Shown here in pieces: positions 10,060-18,604 of a stretch of DNA of 64,000 nucleotides; position 1 is the stretch's first letter; each line of letters starts with the position of its first letter. Below the pieces are notes generated by a model that saw only the letters and a list, made by a program, of their open reading frames with translations, did not search any database and was not told the DNA's origin. Position numbers and translations under genes: made by a program. The stretch comes from Occultella glacieicola (GTDB lineage: Bacteria; Actinomycetota; Actinomycetes; Actinomycetales; Beutenbergiaceae), in contig NZ_SMNA01000016.1 of NCBI RefSeq assembly GCF_004353825.1, forward strand, positions 37,641-101,640, written 5' to 3'.

Positions 10060-10089
10060 ACCGTAGCGAGCGACTTCTCGTCGTGTCAA
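10060..10089 (-). promoter_or_regulatory. Predicted promoter of the leftward oxidase operon
   Basis: Minus-strand TTGACA, 18-bp spacer, TACGGT (TAnnnT form common in actinobacteria). Predicted start near 10053, leaving a leader of about 87 bases before the GNAT ATG. It lies in a 477-bp divergent intergenic stretch otherwise filled by this promoter, the rightward one and the operators. Confidence 0.55.
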
Positions 10090-10093
10090 CAGG

Positions 10094-10103
10094 TTGTCGA
10101 CAA
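10094..10103. promoter_or_regulatory. Operator TTGTCGACAA, 4 bp upstream of -35
   Basis: Perfect palindrome separated by exactly 4 bp from the leftward TTGACA box and centred near -45, repeating the arrangement at the cation-efflux promoter. A weaker half-matching copy (GTGTCAACAG) overlaps that -35 box. Confidence 0.6.
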
Positions 10104-10310
10104 TGTATCGATGCGGGTCGTGAGCCGGCCCGGGCGGCGAGCGTGCGGCCGGCGGGCTGGCGGCGAATGGCGCCAGTACCTCAACGGCTGTTCGCGAGAA
10201 TGAGAGGAATCTGGCTGATCGCGGACGGACGTCGAAACTCGGAACGACTGCAGATTGTGTGACGCGCTGCTCGCCGGAAGCGTGTCGACGTATCGGACCC
10301 GGGTGCCTAA

Positions 10311-10320
10311 CTGTTGACAA
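10311..10320. promoter_or_regulatory. Operator CTGTTGACAA overlapping rightward -35
   Basis: One mismatch to TTGTnnACAA. It covers the TTGACA -35 box of the rightward promoter, the position expected for repression, unlike the upstream placement at the two leftward promoters. Confidence 0.5.
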
Positions 10321-10343
10321 TTAAGTCCGAGGCTGCCTAGCCT
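10314..10343 (+). promoter_or_regulatory. Predicted promoter of the rightward HAD/transporter operon
   Basis: TTGACA, 18-bp spacer, TAGCCT (TAnnnT). Predicted start near 10350, with a leader of about 94 bases. This transcript would include the GntR gene, so the overlapping operator suggests autoregulation. Confidence 0.55.
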
Positions 10344-10443
10344 TCTGGCACGCCCTTGGCCGACTGGCCTGAATCGGGCGGGTACTCCGAGAAGCGGGTC
10401 TCCCGTCGGCGATGACGGACGAACGACTGGAGAGAGGGAATCC

Positions 10444-11118
10444 ATGGACCTGACCGGCTACACACCGCGGTACATCACGTTCGACTGCTACGGAACTCTG
10501 ACGAACTTCCAGATGTCCGAGGCCGTACGCCCCCTGGTCGCGGACGTGCTGGATCCCGACGACGTCGCGAGCTTCAACAAGGACTTTCGCGCGTACCGCA
10601 TCGACGAGGTGCTCGGCGCCTACAAGCCGTACAGGCAGGTACTGAGGGACTCCTGGCAGCGAGTCTGCAACCGGTGGAAGATCCAGTTCAGGGCCGACGA
10701 CGTCGAAGCGATCATCCAGGCGGTGGGCTCCTGGGGTCCGCACCCCGACGTGCCCGACGCGCTGACGAAGCTCGCCGAGGCATACCCGCTGGTCATCCTC
10801 TCCAACGCGGAGGACAAGATGCTCGAGAACAACGTGGCGCAGCTCGGCGTCGACTTCCACCGGGTATTCACGGCTGAACAGGTCGGCGCCTACAAGCCCC
10901 GCTACGCGGGTTTCGAGTACATGCTCGATCAGCTCGACTGCGGCCGTCACGAGATCCTGCACGTGACCTCGCACATCTGGTACGACATCATCCCGTGCCA
11001 CGAGCTGCGGATCACGAACAAGGTGTACGTCAACCGCGGATACGACCCGTCCACGCCGTTCTACGAGTATGCCGAGACCACCGACCTCGCCGGCCTTCCA
11101 CCGCTGCTCGGTCTCTGA
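10444..11118 (+). CDS. HAD-superfamily hydrolase, haloacid dehalogenase type II-like (copy 1)
   Basis: A 224-residue HAD enzyme with nucleophile motif ITFDCYGTLTNFQ, motif II LSNAED, and the motif III Lys in GAYKPRYAGFEY. The lineage resembles L-2-haloacid dehalogenases, but halogen removal should not be assumed: many relatives hydrolyse phosphate or other substrates. A clear paralog lies at 22.7-23.4 kb in the same putative regulon, sharing the TFDxYGTLTxFQMS start, WGPHPD, PLVILSNA and AYKPR. ATG preceded by AGAGAGGGAATCC. First gene of the rightward operon. Confidence 0.88.
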   Translation: MDLTGYTPRYITFDCYGTLTNFQMSEAVRPLVADVLDPDDVASFNKDFRAYRIDEVLGAYKPYRQVLRDSWQRVCNRWKIQFRADDVEAIIQAVGSWGPHPDVPDALTKLAEAYPLVILSNAEDKMLENNVAQLGVDFHRVFTAEQVGAYKPRYAGFEYMLDQLDCGRHEILHVTSHIWYDIIPCHELRITNKVYVNRGYDPSTPFYEYAETTDLAGLPPLLGL

Positions 11119-11146
11119 CCGGCTCACTGACGGAAAGGGTCGGTCG

Positions 11147-12424
11147 ATGAAGCTGACCTCCTACTGGCTAGACACCGCCACCCCGGCCGGCGACTTCCGG
11201 CGCAGCGAACTCCCAAAGCGGGTGGACGTCGCGGTGGTCGGGGCCGGCCTGACCGGGCTCTCGACAGCACTGCACCTGGCACGCGACGGTGCGTCCGTCG
11301 CACTTCTCGAGGCGAGGACGGTCGGCTGGGGCGCATCCGGTCGCAACGGGGGCATGGCCACCACTGGCCTCGCGGTCGGGTACGGGACCGCGGCGCGTCG
11401 TTACGGTCGCCCGCGAGCGGCCGCCATGTTCGCGGCGTACAACGACGCCATCGACACCGTCGAGAAACTGGTCGCCGATGAGGGGATCGACTGCAACTTC
11501 GAGCGGGTCGGGAAGCTGACGTTGGCAGCGAAGACGTCCCATTACGAGGGGTTCGGACGCACCGCTGAGATGCTCGCCGAGGATGTCGGTCAGGAGCTGA
11601 TGCTGGTCCCGGCGTCGGAACTGCGCAAAGAGATCGGCAGCGACTTCTACCGCGGTGGCATGGTGGATCCACTCGGTGCGGGCGTCCATGTCGGCAAGCT
11701 GGTCGCCGGGCTGGCGCGGGCGGGTTCTCGTGCCGGCGTCTCGATCCATGAGGCGTGTGAGGTGTACGAACTTCGGCGCCTCAACGGGCGGCGGTACGAC
11801 GTGCTGACGTCGCGTGGCACGATCAGGGCCGACCGGGTCGTCGTCGGCACGAGCGGATATTCCGGCCGGATGCTTCCTTGGCTGCAGCGACGGCTGGTGC
11901 CCATTGGCAGCTTCGTCCTCGTCACCGAGCCCCTGGCCGATGAGGTTGTCGACGGTCTGCTGCCGCAGCGCCGGGTCGCCGCGGATACCAACCGCGTGTG
12001 CCTGTACTTCAGGCTCACACCGGACAAGCGCTTGTTGTTCGGCGGCCGGGCGCGATTCTCGGCCAGCGACAGGGACGCTGACCTCACGAGCGGTCGGATC
12101 CTGCATCGCCAGCTCCTGCAGGTCTTTCCGCAGCTGACGAACACGCGGATCGACTACTGCTGGGGGGGGCTGGTGGACATGTCCCTGGACCAGATGGTGC
12201 ATGCCGGCGAGCGTGATGGGGTCCTCTACTCCGTCGGATACAGCGGCCACGGAGTCCAGATGGCGACGCACATGGGCAAGGTGATGGCGCAGATGGCGAA
12301 CGGTGTCGGTTCGGCGAACCCGTGGCGTGACCTCAGGTTCCCGCCGGTTCCGGGGTATTTCGGTACCCCGTGGTTCCTGCCGCCGGCCGGGGTTCTCTTC
12401 AAGTTCCTCGACAGAGTGAGTTGA
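11147..12424 (+). CDS. FAD-dependent oxidoreductase, gamma-glutamylputrescine oxidase (PuuB)-like
   Basis: A 425-residue DAO-superfamily flavoprotein. VAVVGAGLTGLSTALHLARDG binds the ADP of FAD and is followed by LLEARTVGWGASGRNGGM, the WGASGRNGG form being characteristic of PuuB/OrdL-type oxidases of polyamine and N-acyl-amine pathways. The C-terminal part has YSVGYSGHGVQMATHMGKVM. The ATG reading MKLTSYWLD follows GAAAGGG 22 bases after the HAD stop. It would produce an aldehyde for the dehydrogenases in the cluster. It is the third flavin amine oxidase of the locus. Confidence 0.9.
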   Translation: MKLTSYWLDTATPAGDFRRSELPKRVDVAVVGAGLTGLSTALHLARDGASVALLEARTVGWGASGRNGGMATTGLAVGYGTAARRYGRPRAAAMFAAYNDAIDTVEKLVADEGIDCNFERVGKLTLAAKTSHYEGFGRTAEMLAEDVGQELMLVPASELRKEIGSDFYRGGMVDPLGAGVHVGKLVAGLARAGSRAGVSIHEACEVYELRRLNGRRYDVLTSRGTIRADRVVVGTSGYSGRMLPWLQRRLVPIGSFVLVTEPLADEVVDGLLPQRRVAADTNRVCLYFRLTPDKRLLFGGRARFSASDRDADLTSGRILHRQLLQVFPQLTNTRIDYCWGGLVDMSLDQMVHAGERDGVLYSVGYSGHGVQMATHMGKVMAQMANGVGSANPWRDLRFPPVPGYFGTPWFLPPAGVLFKFLDRVS

Positions 12425-12472
12425 TACGTACGAGTGTGATCACGGTGCCCGACTACAGACGAGGAGACGGAC

Positions 12473-13417
12473 ATGCTCTACCTCTTGCGACGCGTCGTCG
12501 TCCTGTTGACGACGCTGCTGCTTGTTTCGTTCCTCGTGTTCATGCTTCCGTACCTGACGCCGGGAGACCCGGCACGAAAGATCCTTCGGGCCAGGACCGG
12601 CGATCTCGACCTCGATCCCGAGACGGTCGAGCGATTGCGCATCGAGTACGGCCTCGACCTCCCGATCATGCAGCAGTACTGGAACTGGCTGAAGGACGCG
12701 CTCGGGGGCGACATCGGTATCTCCTATACCAGCGGGCGTCCGGTCGCCGGGATGCTCGGATCGGCATTGGCGAACACAGCGACGCTCGCGATCTCGGCTC
12801 TGCTGTTCGCGCTGGTGGTCGCACTGATCCTCGGGACGATCGCAGCCGTCAAGCGGGGTAAGCCGGCGGACAGCGTGATCACCACGATCACACAGGGTTT
12901 CGTGGCGATCCCCGAGTACTGGATGGGGCCGCTCCTGGTCCTCGTGTTCGCACTGAACATGGGGGTGCTTCCATCGGCAGGCTGGAAAGGGCCGCTTTGG
13001 ATGATCCTGCCGTGCCTGACCCTCGCGCTGCGACCGATGAGCTACTTCACCCAGGTCACCAGAGCCTCGATGGTGGACGTCCTCGAATCGCCGCACATCA
13101 CGGCAGCCCGAAGCAGGGGGCTGAGTTTTGGCGAGACCATGCTCAAACATGGCGTTCGGAACGCCCTGCTGCCGGTCGTGACGCTGTTCTCGGTCTGGCT
13201 TGCCGGACTGCTCGGTGGTTCGGTGGTGGTCGAGGTCATCTTCGCCATCCCCGGGATGGGCCGGATGCTCTACCAGGCGATTACGAACGGTGACGTACCG
13301 ATCATCCAGGCGAGCGTGGTGTGCGTGGTCGGTCTCACGGTCATCATCACGACCGCCACGGACGCGTTGTACCGACTGATCAACCCGACCGTGAGGACGA
13401 GCCATGGCACTCGTTGA
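12473..13417 (+). CDS. ABC transporter permease, DppB/OppB type
   Basis: A 314-residue inner-membrane permease of the peptide/nickel/opine class. It starts with a membrane helix (LYLLRRVVVLLTTLLLVSFL), has PYLTPGDPARKIL, and the cytoplasmic loop YFTQVTRASMVDVLESPHI followed by ARSRGLS is the EAA-type motif that contacts the ATPases. GAGGAGACGGAC precedes the ATG. The next permease starts inside its last codons. Together with the genes below and the binding protein at 23.5-25.1 kb it makes a full importer; peptides, opines, nickel or chelates are typical cargo. Confidence 0.93.
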   Translation: MLYLLRRVVVLLTTLLLVSFLVFMLPYLTPGDPARKILRARTGDLDLDPETVERLRIEYGLDLPIMQQYWNWLKDALGGDIGISYTSGRPVAGMLGSALANTATLAISALLFALVVALILGTIAAVKRGKPADSVITTITQGFVAIPEYWMGPLLVLVFALNMGVLPSAGWKGPLWMILPCLTLALRPMSYFTQVTRASMVDVLESPHITAARSRGLSFGETMLKHGVRNALLPVVTLFSVWLAGLLGGSVVVEVIFAIPGMGRMLYQAITNGDVPIIQASVVCVVGLTVIITTATDALYRLINPTVRTSHGTR

Positions 13418-14306
13418 CAATCCCGCCTCGGAGGCACTGGACGGCACCGCTCGCGTCATCCCGATGCGTGGTTCCGCCGCGGTCCGCGGGTGGGAGCACC
13501 TGCGGACCTGGCCGACCAGCCTCCGCGTCGGCGTCGCACTGTTCCTGACGATCGCCGTGCTGCTCGTGCTCACGCCGTGGATCGCGCCCTACGACCCCGC
13601 CGCCCAGGATCTGGAGAACCGCCTCGCCGCGGGCTCACCTGCGCATCTCCTCGGCACCGACCATCTCGGTCGCGACGTGCTCTCCCGGCTGCTCTGGGGC
13701 GGGCGGTACTCGGTCTCCATCGCCGCCGTCACCTTGGTCCTGTGCTCGGTGTTCGGCACGGTGCTCGGGCTGCTGTGCGCCCGGATCGGGGGCGCATTCG
13801 ACGAGCTCGTCATGCGACTGACGGATGTCGCACTCGCCTTTCCCGAGATGGTAATCGCGATGTTCCTGGTCGCGATCCTTGGACCGAGCTACGGCACGCT
13901 CATCCTCGCCCTGGTGCTGACGGGCTGGACCCCGTTCGCCCGCCTCGCCCGAGGACTGGCCCTCGAGATCAACTCGCGGGACTTCGTGGAGGCGGCGGAG
14001 GCTCTTGGCATGTCGCGTCGGTTCATCGTCTTCCGGCACCTGCTGCCGAACGCGCTGAGCCCGTTGCTCGCACACGCCGCCCTTCGGTTCGGACACAAGC
14101 TCATTGCGGTCGGCGCGCTGTCCTATCTCGGACTTGGCGTCCAGCCGCCGGACTCGGACTGGGGTTCGATGCTCGCCGACGGCCAGCCCTACATGACCCG
14201 CCTCGCCGGCCTCGTGGTCTACCCAGGCCTCGCGATCTTCATCACCGCGCTCGCCGTGACGCTCATCGGGCAGGGGATCAACACCCGTAGGAACAGGCAG
14301 GGATGA
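13404..14306 (+). CDS. ABC transporter permease, DppC/OppC type
   Basis: A 300-residue partner permease with the N-terminal OppC-like region, the DHLGRDVLSRLLWGGRYS block typical of DppC proteins, five to six membrane helices, and the EAA-type loop DFVEAAEALGMSRRFIVFRH. It overlaps the DppB-type gene by 14 bp, so the two are translationally coupled. GAGGACGAGCC serves as ribosome site. The GntR regulator follows at once, an unusual position between permeases and ATPases. Confidence 0.93.
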   Translation: MALVDNPASEALDGTARVIPMRGSAAVRGWEHLRTWPTSLRVGVALFLTIAVLLVLTPWIAPYDPAAQDLENRLAAGSPAHLLGTDHLGRDVLSRLLWGGRYSVSIAAVTLVLCSVFGTVLGLLCARIGGAFDELVMRLTDVALAFPEMVIAMFLVAILGPSYGTLILALVLTGWTPFARLARGLALEINSRDFVEAAEALGMSRRFIVFRHLLPNALSPLLAHAALRFGHKLIAVGALSYLGLGVQPPDSDWGSMLADGQPYMTRLAGLVVYPGLAIFITALAVTLIGQGINTRRNRQG

Positions 14307-14346
14307 GGGCATCATGAGTGACTCGATCACGGCAAAGGGGAGAACC

Positions 14347-15063
14347 ATGGCAGCAAAGGAAAGTGGCACGCCGAAGGTGCGCAAGCGCACGTTGTCTTCC
14401 GTCGTCACATCACAGATGCGCCAGCGGATCGTCGATGGGACCTTTCCGCCAGGCTCGCAACTGAACGAGGTCGAGCTGGCCCGACGCTTCGCCACGAGTC
14501 GCGGCCCGGTCCGGGAGGGCATGCAACGGCTGGTCCAGGAAGGCTTGCTCGTCAGCGAGCCGCATCGGGGCATGTTCGTGCCGCTCCTGGACGAGAGTGA
14601 CATCGCGGACCTCTACTACGCACGGGCAGCCGTGGAGCGGGCAGCGATGCTCCGGCTGGTGGACCAGGGCGTGACCGCTGCGACCGTGGCCAATCTCGAG
14701 CAGGCGCTTGGTGAGATGGCGGCCGCGATCGAACGGGAGGATTGGGGCGCCGTGGCCACCTCCGACCTCCGCTTCCACGAGCTCATCGTGGATGCCTCGG
14801 GAAGTCCGCGACTGAGCAGGATGTACGCCGCCCTCGCGGGCGAGAGCAGGCTCGCCATCAACATCTTGGTCGGCAGCTACGACGGTCGGACTGACTACCT
14901 CGAGGAGCACGCCAAGATCTTCGAGCTCCTCGTGGCCGGGAATCGCTCCGGACTCCTCGGGGAACTCAGCCGGCACCTGCAGACCGGGCAGGACACCGCG
15001 ACCAAGAACAGCCGGGGTGCTGTCGCGGACTCCGCCGCAGCAGTTCGAGACACGACGACCTGA
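14347..15063 (+). CDS. GntR family transcriptional regulator, FCD subfamily
   Basis: The 238-residue product has an N-terminal winged helix (SSVVTSQMRQRIVDGTFPPG, LNEVELARRFATSRGPVREG, LVSEPHRGMFV) and a C-terminal all-helical FCD domain whose DLRFHELI, EEHAKIF and SRHLQ segments hold the Asp/His residues that bind a metal or carboxylate ligand. FCD regulators sense small carboxylic acids and bind TTGTnnACAA-type palindromes, which recur at all predicted promoters of this region. I prefer the start at MAAKESG because GGGGAGAACC precedes it; an ATG 11 codons upstream is possible. Likely the local regulator and autoregulated. Confidence 0.9.
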   Translation: MAAKESGTPKVRKRTLSSVVTSQMRQRIVDGTFPPGSQLNEVELARRFATSRGPVREGMQRLVQEGLLVSEPHRGMFVPLLDESDIADLYYARAAVERAAMLRLVDQGVTAATVANLEQALGEMAAAIEREDWGAVATSDLRFHELIVDASGSPRLSRMYAALAGESRLAINILVGSYDGRTDYLEEHAKIFELLVAGNRSGLLGELSRHLQTGQDTATKNSRGAVADSAAAVRDTTT

Positions 15064-15086
15064 GACACCACTGCATCGGAGGAGCC

Positions 15087-16079
15087 ATGCCCGATCAACT
15101 CGAGATCGACAACCTCACCGTCTCGTTCGGTGCCGAGGGTGCGCCACCGGTCCTGGACGGAGTCTCGCTCGGTGTCGCGAAGGGCGAGGTGCTGGCGATC
15201 GTCGGCGAGTCGGGCTCCGGCAAGAGCATGACCGCTATGTCGGTCATGAAGCTGCTACCGCGCGGCGCCAGGATGAAGGCGGGCGGGATCCGATTCGATG
15301 GCGTTGACATCCTCGGCGCGGACGAGCGAACGATGAACCGGATCCGGGGCGACCGGGTCAGCATGCTCTTCCAGCAGCCGAAACGGATGCTCGATCCGAC
15401 GGCGACGGTCGGTCGTCAGGTGGCCGAACCCCTGCGGCGATACGCGGGACTGAGTCGGCACAAGGCGGCCGATCGAGTCATCGAACTCCTATCCGACGTG
15501 GGCATCGCCGAGCCGGAACGTCGAGCGAAGGCGTACGCCCACCAACTCTCCGGCGGGATCGCCCAGCGGGTCATGATCGCGATGGCCCTGGCCGGTGAGC
15601 CCGAGTTGCTGATCGCCGACGAGCCGACGACGGCACTGGACGTCACGGTCGAGGTGCAGGTGCTCCGGCTGATCGCGACCAAGCGCGCGGAGCTCGGGAT
15701 GTCGGTTCTGTTCATCTCGCACGACCTCGGTGTGGTCTCCTCGCTCGCGGACCGGATCGCGGTGATGTACGCCGGCCGGATCGTCGAGGTCGGCACCACG
15801 GACCAGATCCTCCGGCAGCCACAGCACCCGTACACCCGGTCGCTCATCAAGTGCGCGACCCTCGCCCGGGAGCTCGACGGCTCGCTGTTCGTCATCCCCG
15901 GCGACGTGAGCTCGGCGCGGTCGATCACCAAGGGATGCCGGTTCATGCCGCGATGCCCCGTGGTCGAGGAGGCGCACCTGCACGACTCCTGTGACGCCGA
16001 GGAGCCGCCACTGTCCGGCTGCGCGAACGGCCAGGTCAGCCGGTGCTGGGCCACCATCGAGACACGGAGGTCGGCGTGA
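15087..16079 (+). CDS. ABC transporter ATP-binding protein, DppD/OppD type
   Basis: A 330-residue ATPase with Walker A GESGSGKSM, signature LSGGIAQRV (a Q-to-I variant of the usual LSGGQ), Walker B LLIADEPTTALD, and the C-terminal oligopeptide-ATPase extension CRFMPRCPVVEEAHLHDSC with the Cys pattern that binds an iron-sulfur cluster in related proteins. GGAGGAG precedes the ATG. It powers the adjacent permeases. Confidence 0.93.
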   Translation: MPDQLEIDNLTVSFGAEGAPPVLDGVSLGVAKGEVLAIVGESGSGKSMTAMSVMKLLPRGARMKAGGIRFDGVDILGADERTMNRIRGDRVSMLFQQPKRMLDPTATVGRQVAEPLRRYAGLSRHKAADRVIELLSDVGIAEPERRAKAYAHQLSGGIAQRVMIAMALAGEPELLIADEPTTALDVTVEVQVLRLIATKRAELGMSVLFISHDLGVVSSLADRIAVMYAGRIVEVGTTDQILRQPQHPYTRSLIKCATLARELDGSLFVIPGDVSSARSITKGCRFMPRCPVVEEAHLHDSCDAEEPPLSGCANGQVSRCWATIETRRSA

Positions 16080-17122
16080 GCACGCAAGTGGTCGGACAAC
16101 GGACGGCCGCCGAGTCCGGGCACCACGACATGGTGGTCCTCGACAACGTCGTCAAGTACTTCACGTTGTCCCGGACATCCCTGTTCCACGCCCCCGATGC
16201 CGTCCACTCGGTCGACGGTGTTTCCCTTCGGATCGAGGCGGGTGGGGTGCTCGGCCTGGTCGGTGAGTCCGGATCGGGCAAGAGCACCCTCGCGCGCGTG
16301 ATCCTGACCCTGCTACGGAGTACCTCGGGCACTGTGACCATCGACGGCGTCGATGTCACCAACCTCTCCCAGGGGGCGATGCGCCGTGTCCGTCGCACGG
16401 CCCAGATGGTTTTCCAGGATCCGCACGCCGCGATGGATCCACGCATGACGATCGGCGAGAGCATGACGTCGGTGCTGACCCAGCACGGCGTGGGAACGCG
16501 TGCCGAGCGCCGGGACCGAGTCTCGCTGGCGCTGAGTGAGGTCGGTCTCGACGACAGTTACATCGACCGCTACCCCGGGGAGTGCTCGGGTGGCCAACTG
16601 CAGCGCGTCGGGATCGCTCGAGCGCTCCTGCTCGACCCGAAGGTGCTGATCTGTGACGAGCCGACCTCGGCCCTGGACGCCTCGGTCCAGGCACGCGTCC
16701 TGAACCTCCTCGACCGGATCAAGGACGAGCGTGAACTCACGATGATCATGATCTCCCATGACCTGCGTGTGGTTCGCCATGTCGCGGACCGGGTCGCGGT
16801 CATGTACCTCGGGCAGATCGTGGAGGTTGCCGACCGCGAGAAGCTCTTCACCGGGGCCAGCCACCCCTACACGATCGCTCTGCTCGCGGCAGGCCTGGAG
16901 TCGGGACGGCGGCACGAGGCCACGGTGGTCGCAGCCGGTGAGCCACCGTCGCCGATCCATCCGCCGGCCGGTTGCCGGTTCAACACCCGCTGCCCGCTCG
17001 CAACCGACCGGTGCCGGGAGGAGATGCCGGAGCTCCGCGAAGTCGGAGCCGACCACGAGGTGCGCTGCCACCGGTGGGAAGAGGCTCGCGGGTTGCTGTG
17101 CGCCGACGAGACGGCACCATGA
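16076..17122 (+). CDS. ABC transporter ATP-binding protein, DppF/OppF type
   Basis: A 348-residue second ATPase. Walker A GESGSGKST, signature CSGGQLQRVGIARAL, Walker B LLICDEPTSALD, and the C-terminal CRFNTRCPLATDRC extension. The GTG start overlaps the previous stop as GTGA and has GGAGG seven bases upstream. The first ~40 residues (YFTLSRTSLFHAPDAVHSVDG) are the long FtsE-like lead typical of OppF. It pairs with the OppD-type subunit. Confidence 0.93.
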   Translation: MSTQVVGQRTAAESGHHDMVVLDNVVKYFTLSRTSLFHAPDAVHSVDGVSLRIEAGGVLGLVGESGSGKSTLARVILTLLRSTSGTVTIDGVDVTNLSQGAMRRVRRTAQMVFQDPHAAMDPRMTIGESMTSVLTQHGVGTRAERRDRVSLALSEVGLDDSYIDRYPGECSGGQLQRVGIARALLLDPKVLICDEPTSALDASVQARVLNLLDRIKDERELTMIMISHDLRVVRHVADRVAVMYLGQIVEVADREKLFTGASHPYTIALLAAGLESGRRHEATVVAAGEPPSPIHPPAGCRFNTRCPLATDRCREEMPELREVGADHEVRCHRWEEARGLLCADETAP

Positions 17123-18594
17123 CCACGGCTCCCGTCCTGGTGCCGAGGCGCCAGGTCTGGACCCCGCCGGGCGGCGCCTTCTGGGCCGGTGTGTGGCAGC
17201 CGGTCGGACGGCCGCTGGAGGTGCGTGATCCGGAGGACGGTGCGCTGGTCGGTGTGGTGACGGACTCAACCGCTGCCGACGTCGCCGTCGCCGTGGATCA
17301 CCTAGCCGCCCGCTGGGACCGGGTCGCCTGGCCGTTGTGGGCGCGACGTGCCGCTCTCGAGGAGACCGCCACCCGACTGACCGACCTCACGGAGACCTTC
17401 GTGAACCTGATCTCCACGGAGGGATGCAAGACGATCGCGGAGGCGCGCACGGAGGTGGCGCGCGCCGTCGAGACCCTGCATACGTCCGCCCGCGCCACGG
17501 CTGAGCTCGAAGGCGCGACCGTGCCCTTCCAGGACACCCGCCGCGGAGCGGGCTGGACAGGCTGGTACTCCAGGGAGCCGGTCGGTCTGGTCGCGGCGAT
17601 CACACCGTTCAACGACCCGCTGAACCTCGTCGCGCACAAGCTCGGCCCGGCTCTGATCGCGGGCAACGGTGTGATACTCAAGCCGGCGCAGAGCACGCCG
17701 TTGACCGCTCTGGCGCTCGTGCAGATCCTCGTTGAGTCCGGCGTGCCTGGCGAGCGGCTTGCGGTGCTGGCTGGTCACCAGGCAGGTCCCGCGCTGGTGG
17801 CCGACCCGCGCATCGACGTCGTCTCGTTCACCGGCGGACCGGCAACCGCCGATCGGATCGCCGCCGGTGGCCGGGCCCGGCGCCTACTCATGGAACTCGG
17901 TGGCAACAACGCGCTGATCGCCTGTGCCGATGCTGACCCGGCGCGCGTCGCCGACGCGATCGTCGGCGGGGCGTTCGGCACCGCGGGCCAGAGCTGCCTA
18001 TCAGTGCAGCGTGCGTTCGTCGCGGACGCCATCTTCCCGGAAGTTCTCGAGCGGGTCGTCTCCGGCGCCCGGCGCGTCGTTGCCGGCAGCAAGAGGGATC
18101 CACACTCGGACATCGGACCGCTGATCACGACGGCGGAAGCGGTGCGAGTCCAGGCGTGGGTCGTGGAGGCTGTAGCGGGCGGGGCCGTGGTCCGTACCGG
18201 TGGGACCCGATCCGGGGCGTTCGTGACGCCCACCGTGCTCACGGACGTTCCGGTCGACGCGAGGATTCGTCGCGAGGAGGTGTTTGGCCCGATCGTCATG
18301 CTCGAGCCGTTCGACACCCTCGCTGACGCGATCGATTCGGCCAACGCTGTCGACACCGGGCTGCAGGCGGGGGTCTTCACGCGAGATATCGACACCGCGT
18401 TGACCGTCGCGCGGCGCCTGCGGGTGGGCGCGGTGATGATCAATGAGAGCTCGGACTTCCGCATCGACGCGATGCCGTTCGGCGGTTTCAAGCGGTCCGG
18501 CATCGGCCGGGAGGGCATCGCCGAGATGATCCGCGAACTGACCGAACCGAAGATCGTTGCAATCCGGGCGCCCGCGCCCGATCAGGAGAGTTGA
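17119..18594 (+). CDS. NAD(P)-dependent aldehyde dehydrogenase
   Basis: A 491-residue aldehyde dehydrogenase with ITPFNDPLNLVAHKLGPALI, Rossmann segment SFTGGPATADRI, general base in MELGGNNALIA and catalytic Cys in GTAGQSCLSVQRAFV. The ATG overlaps the ATPase stop as ATGA. It is only distantly like the first dehydrogenase (2.1-3.6 kb), so the pathway probably releases two different aldehydes. An NNA rather than NPA after ELGG resembles phosphonoacetaldehyde/lactaldehyde-type and aromatic aldehyde branches; the substrate is unknown. Confidence 0.92.
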   Translation: MTTAPVLVPRRQVWTPPGGAFWAGVWQPVGRPLEVRDPEDGALVGVVTDSTAADVAVAVDHLAARWDRVAWPLWARRAALEETATRLTDLTETFVNLISTEGCKTIAEARTEVARAVETLHTSARATAELEGATVPFQDTRRGAGWTGWYSREPVGLVAAITPFNDPLNLVAHKLGPALIAGNGVILKPAQSTPLTALALVQILVESGVPGERLAVLAGHQAGPALVADPRIDVVSFTGGPATADRIAAGGRARRLLMELGGNNALIACADADPARVADAIVGGAFGTAGQSCLSVQRAFVADAIFPEVLERVVSGARRVVAGSKRDPHSDIGPLITTAEAVRVQAWVVEAVAGGAVVRTGGTRSGAFVTPTVLTDVPVDARIRREEVFGPIVMLEPFDTLADAIDSANAVDTGLQAGVFTRDIDTALTVARRLRVGAVMINESSDFRIDAMPFGGFKRSGIGREGIAEMIRELTEPKIVAIRAPAPDQES

Positions 18595-18604
18595 GGAATA
18601 CCTG

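Noticed and set aside
10444..11118. True haloalkanoate dehalogenase
   Set aside because: Only the general type II HAD pattern is visible; the genomic context is amine catabolism and no halogenated-compound genes are present.
13412..13424. TTGACAATC similar to the operator/-35 motif
   Set aside because: It lies inside the start of the DppC-type permease coding sequence and lacks the second half of the palindrome.
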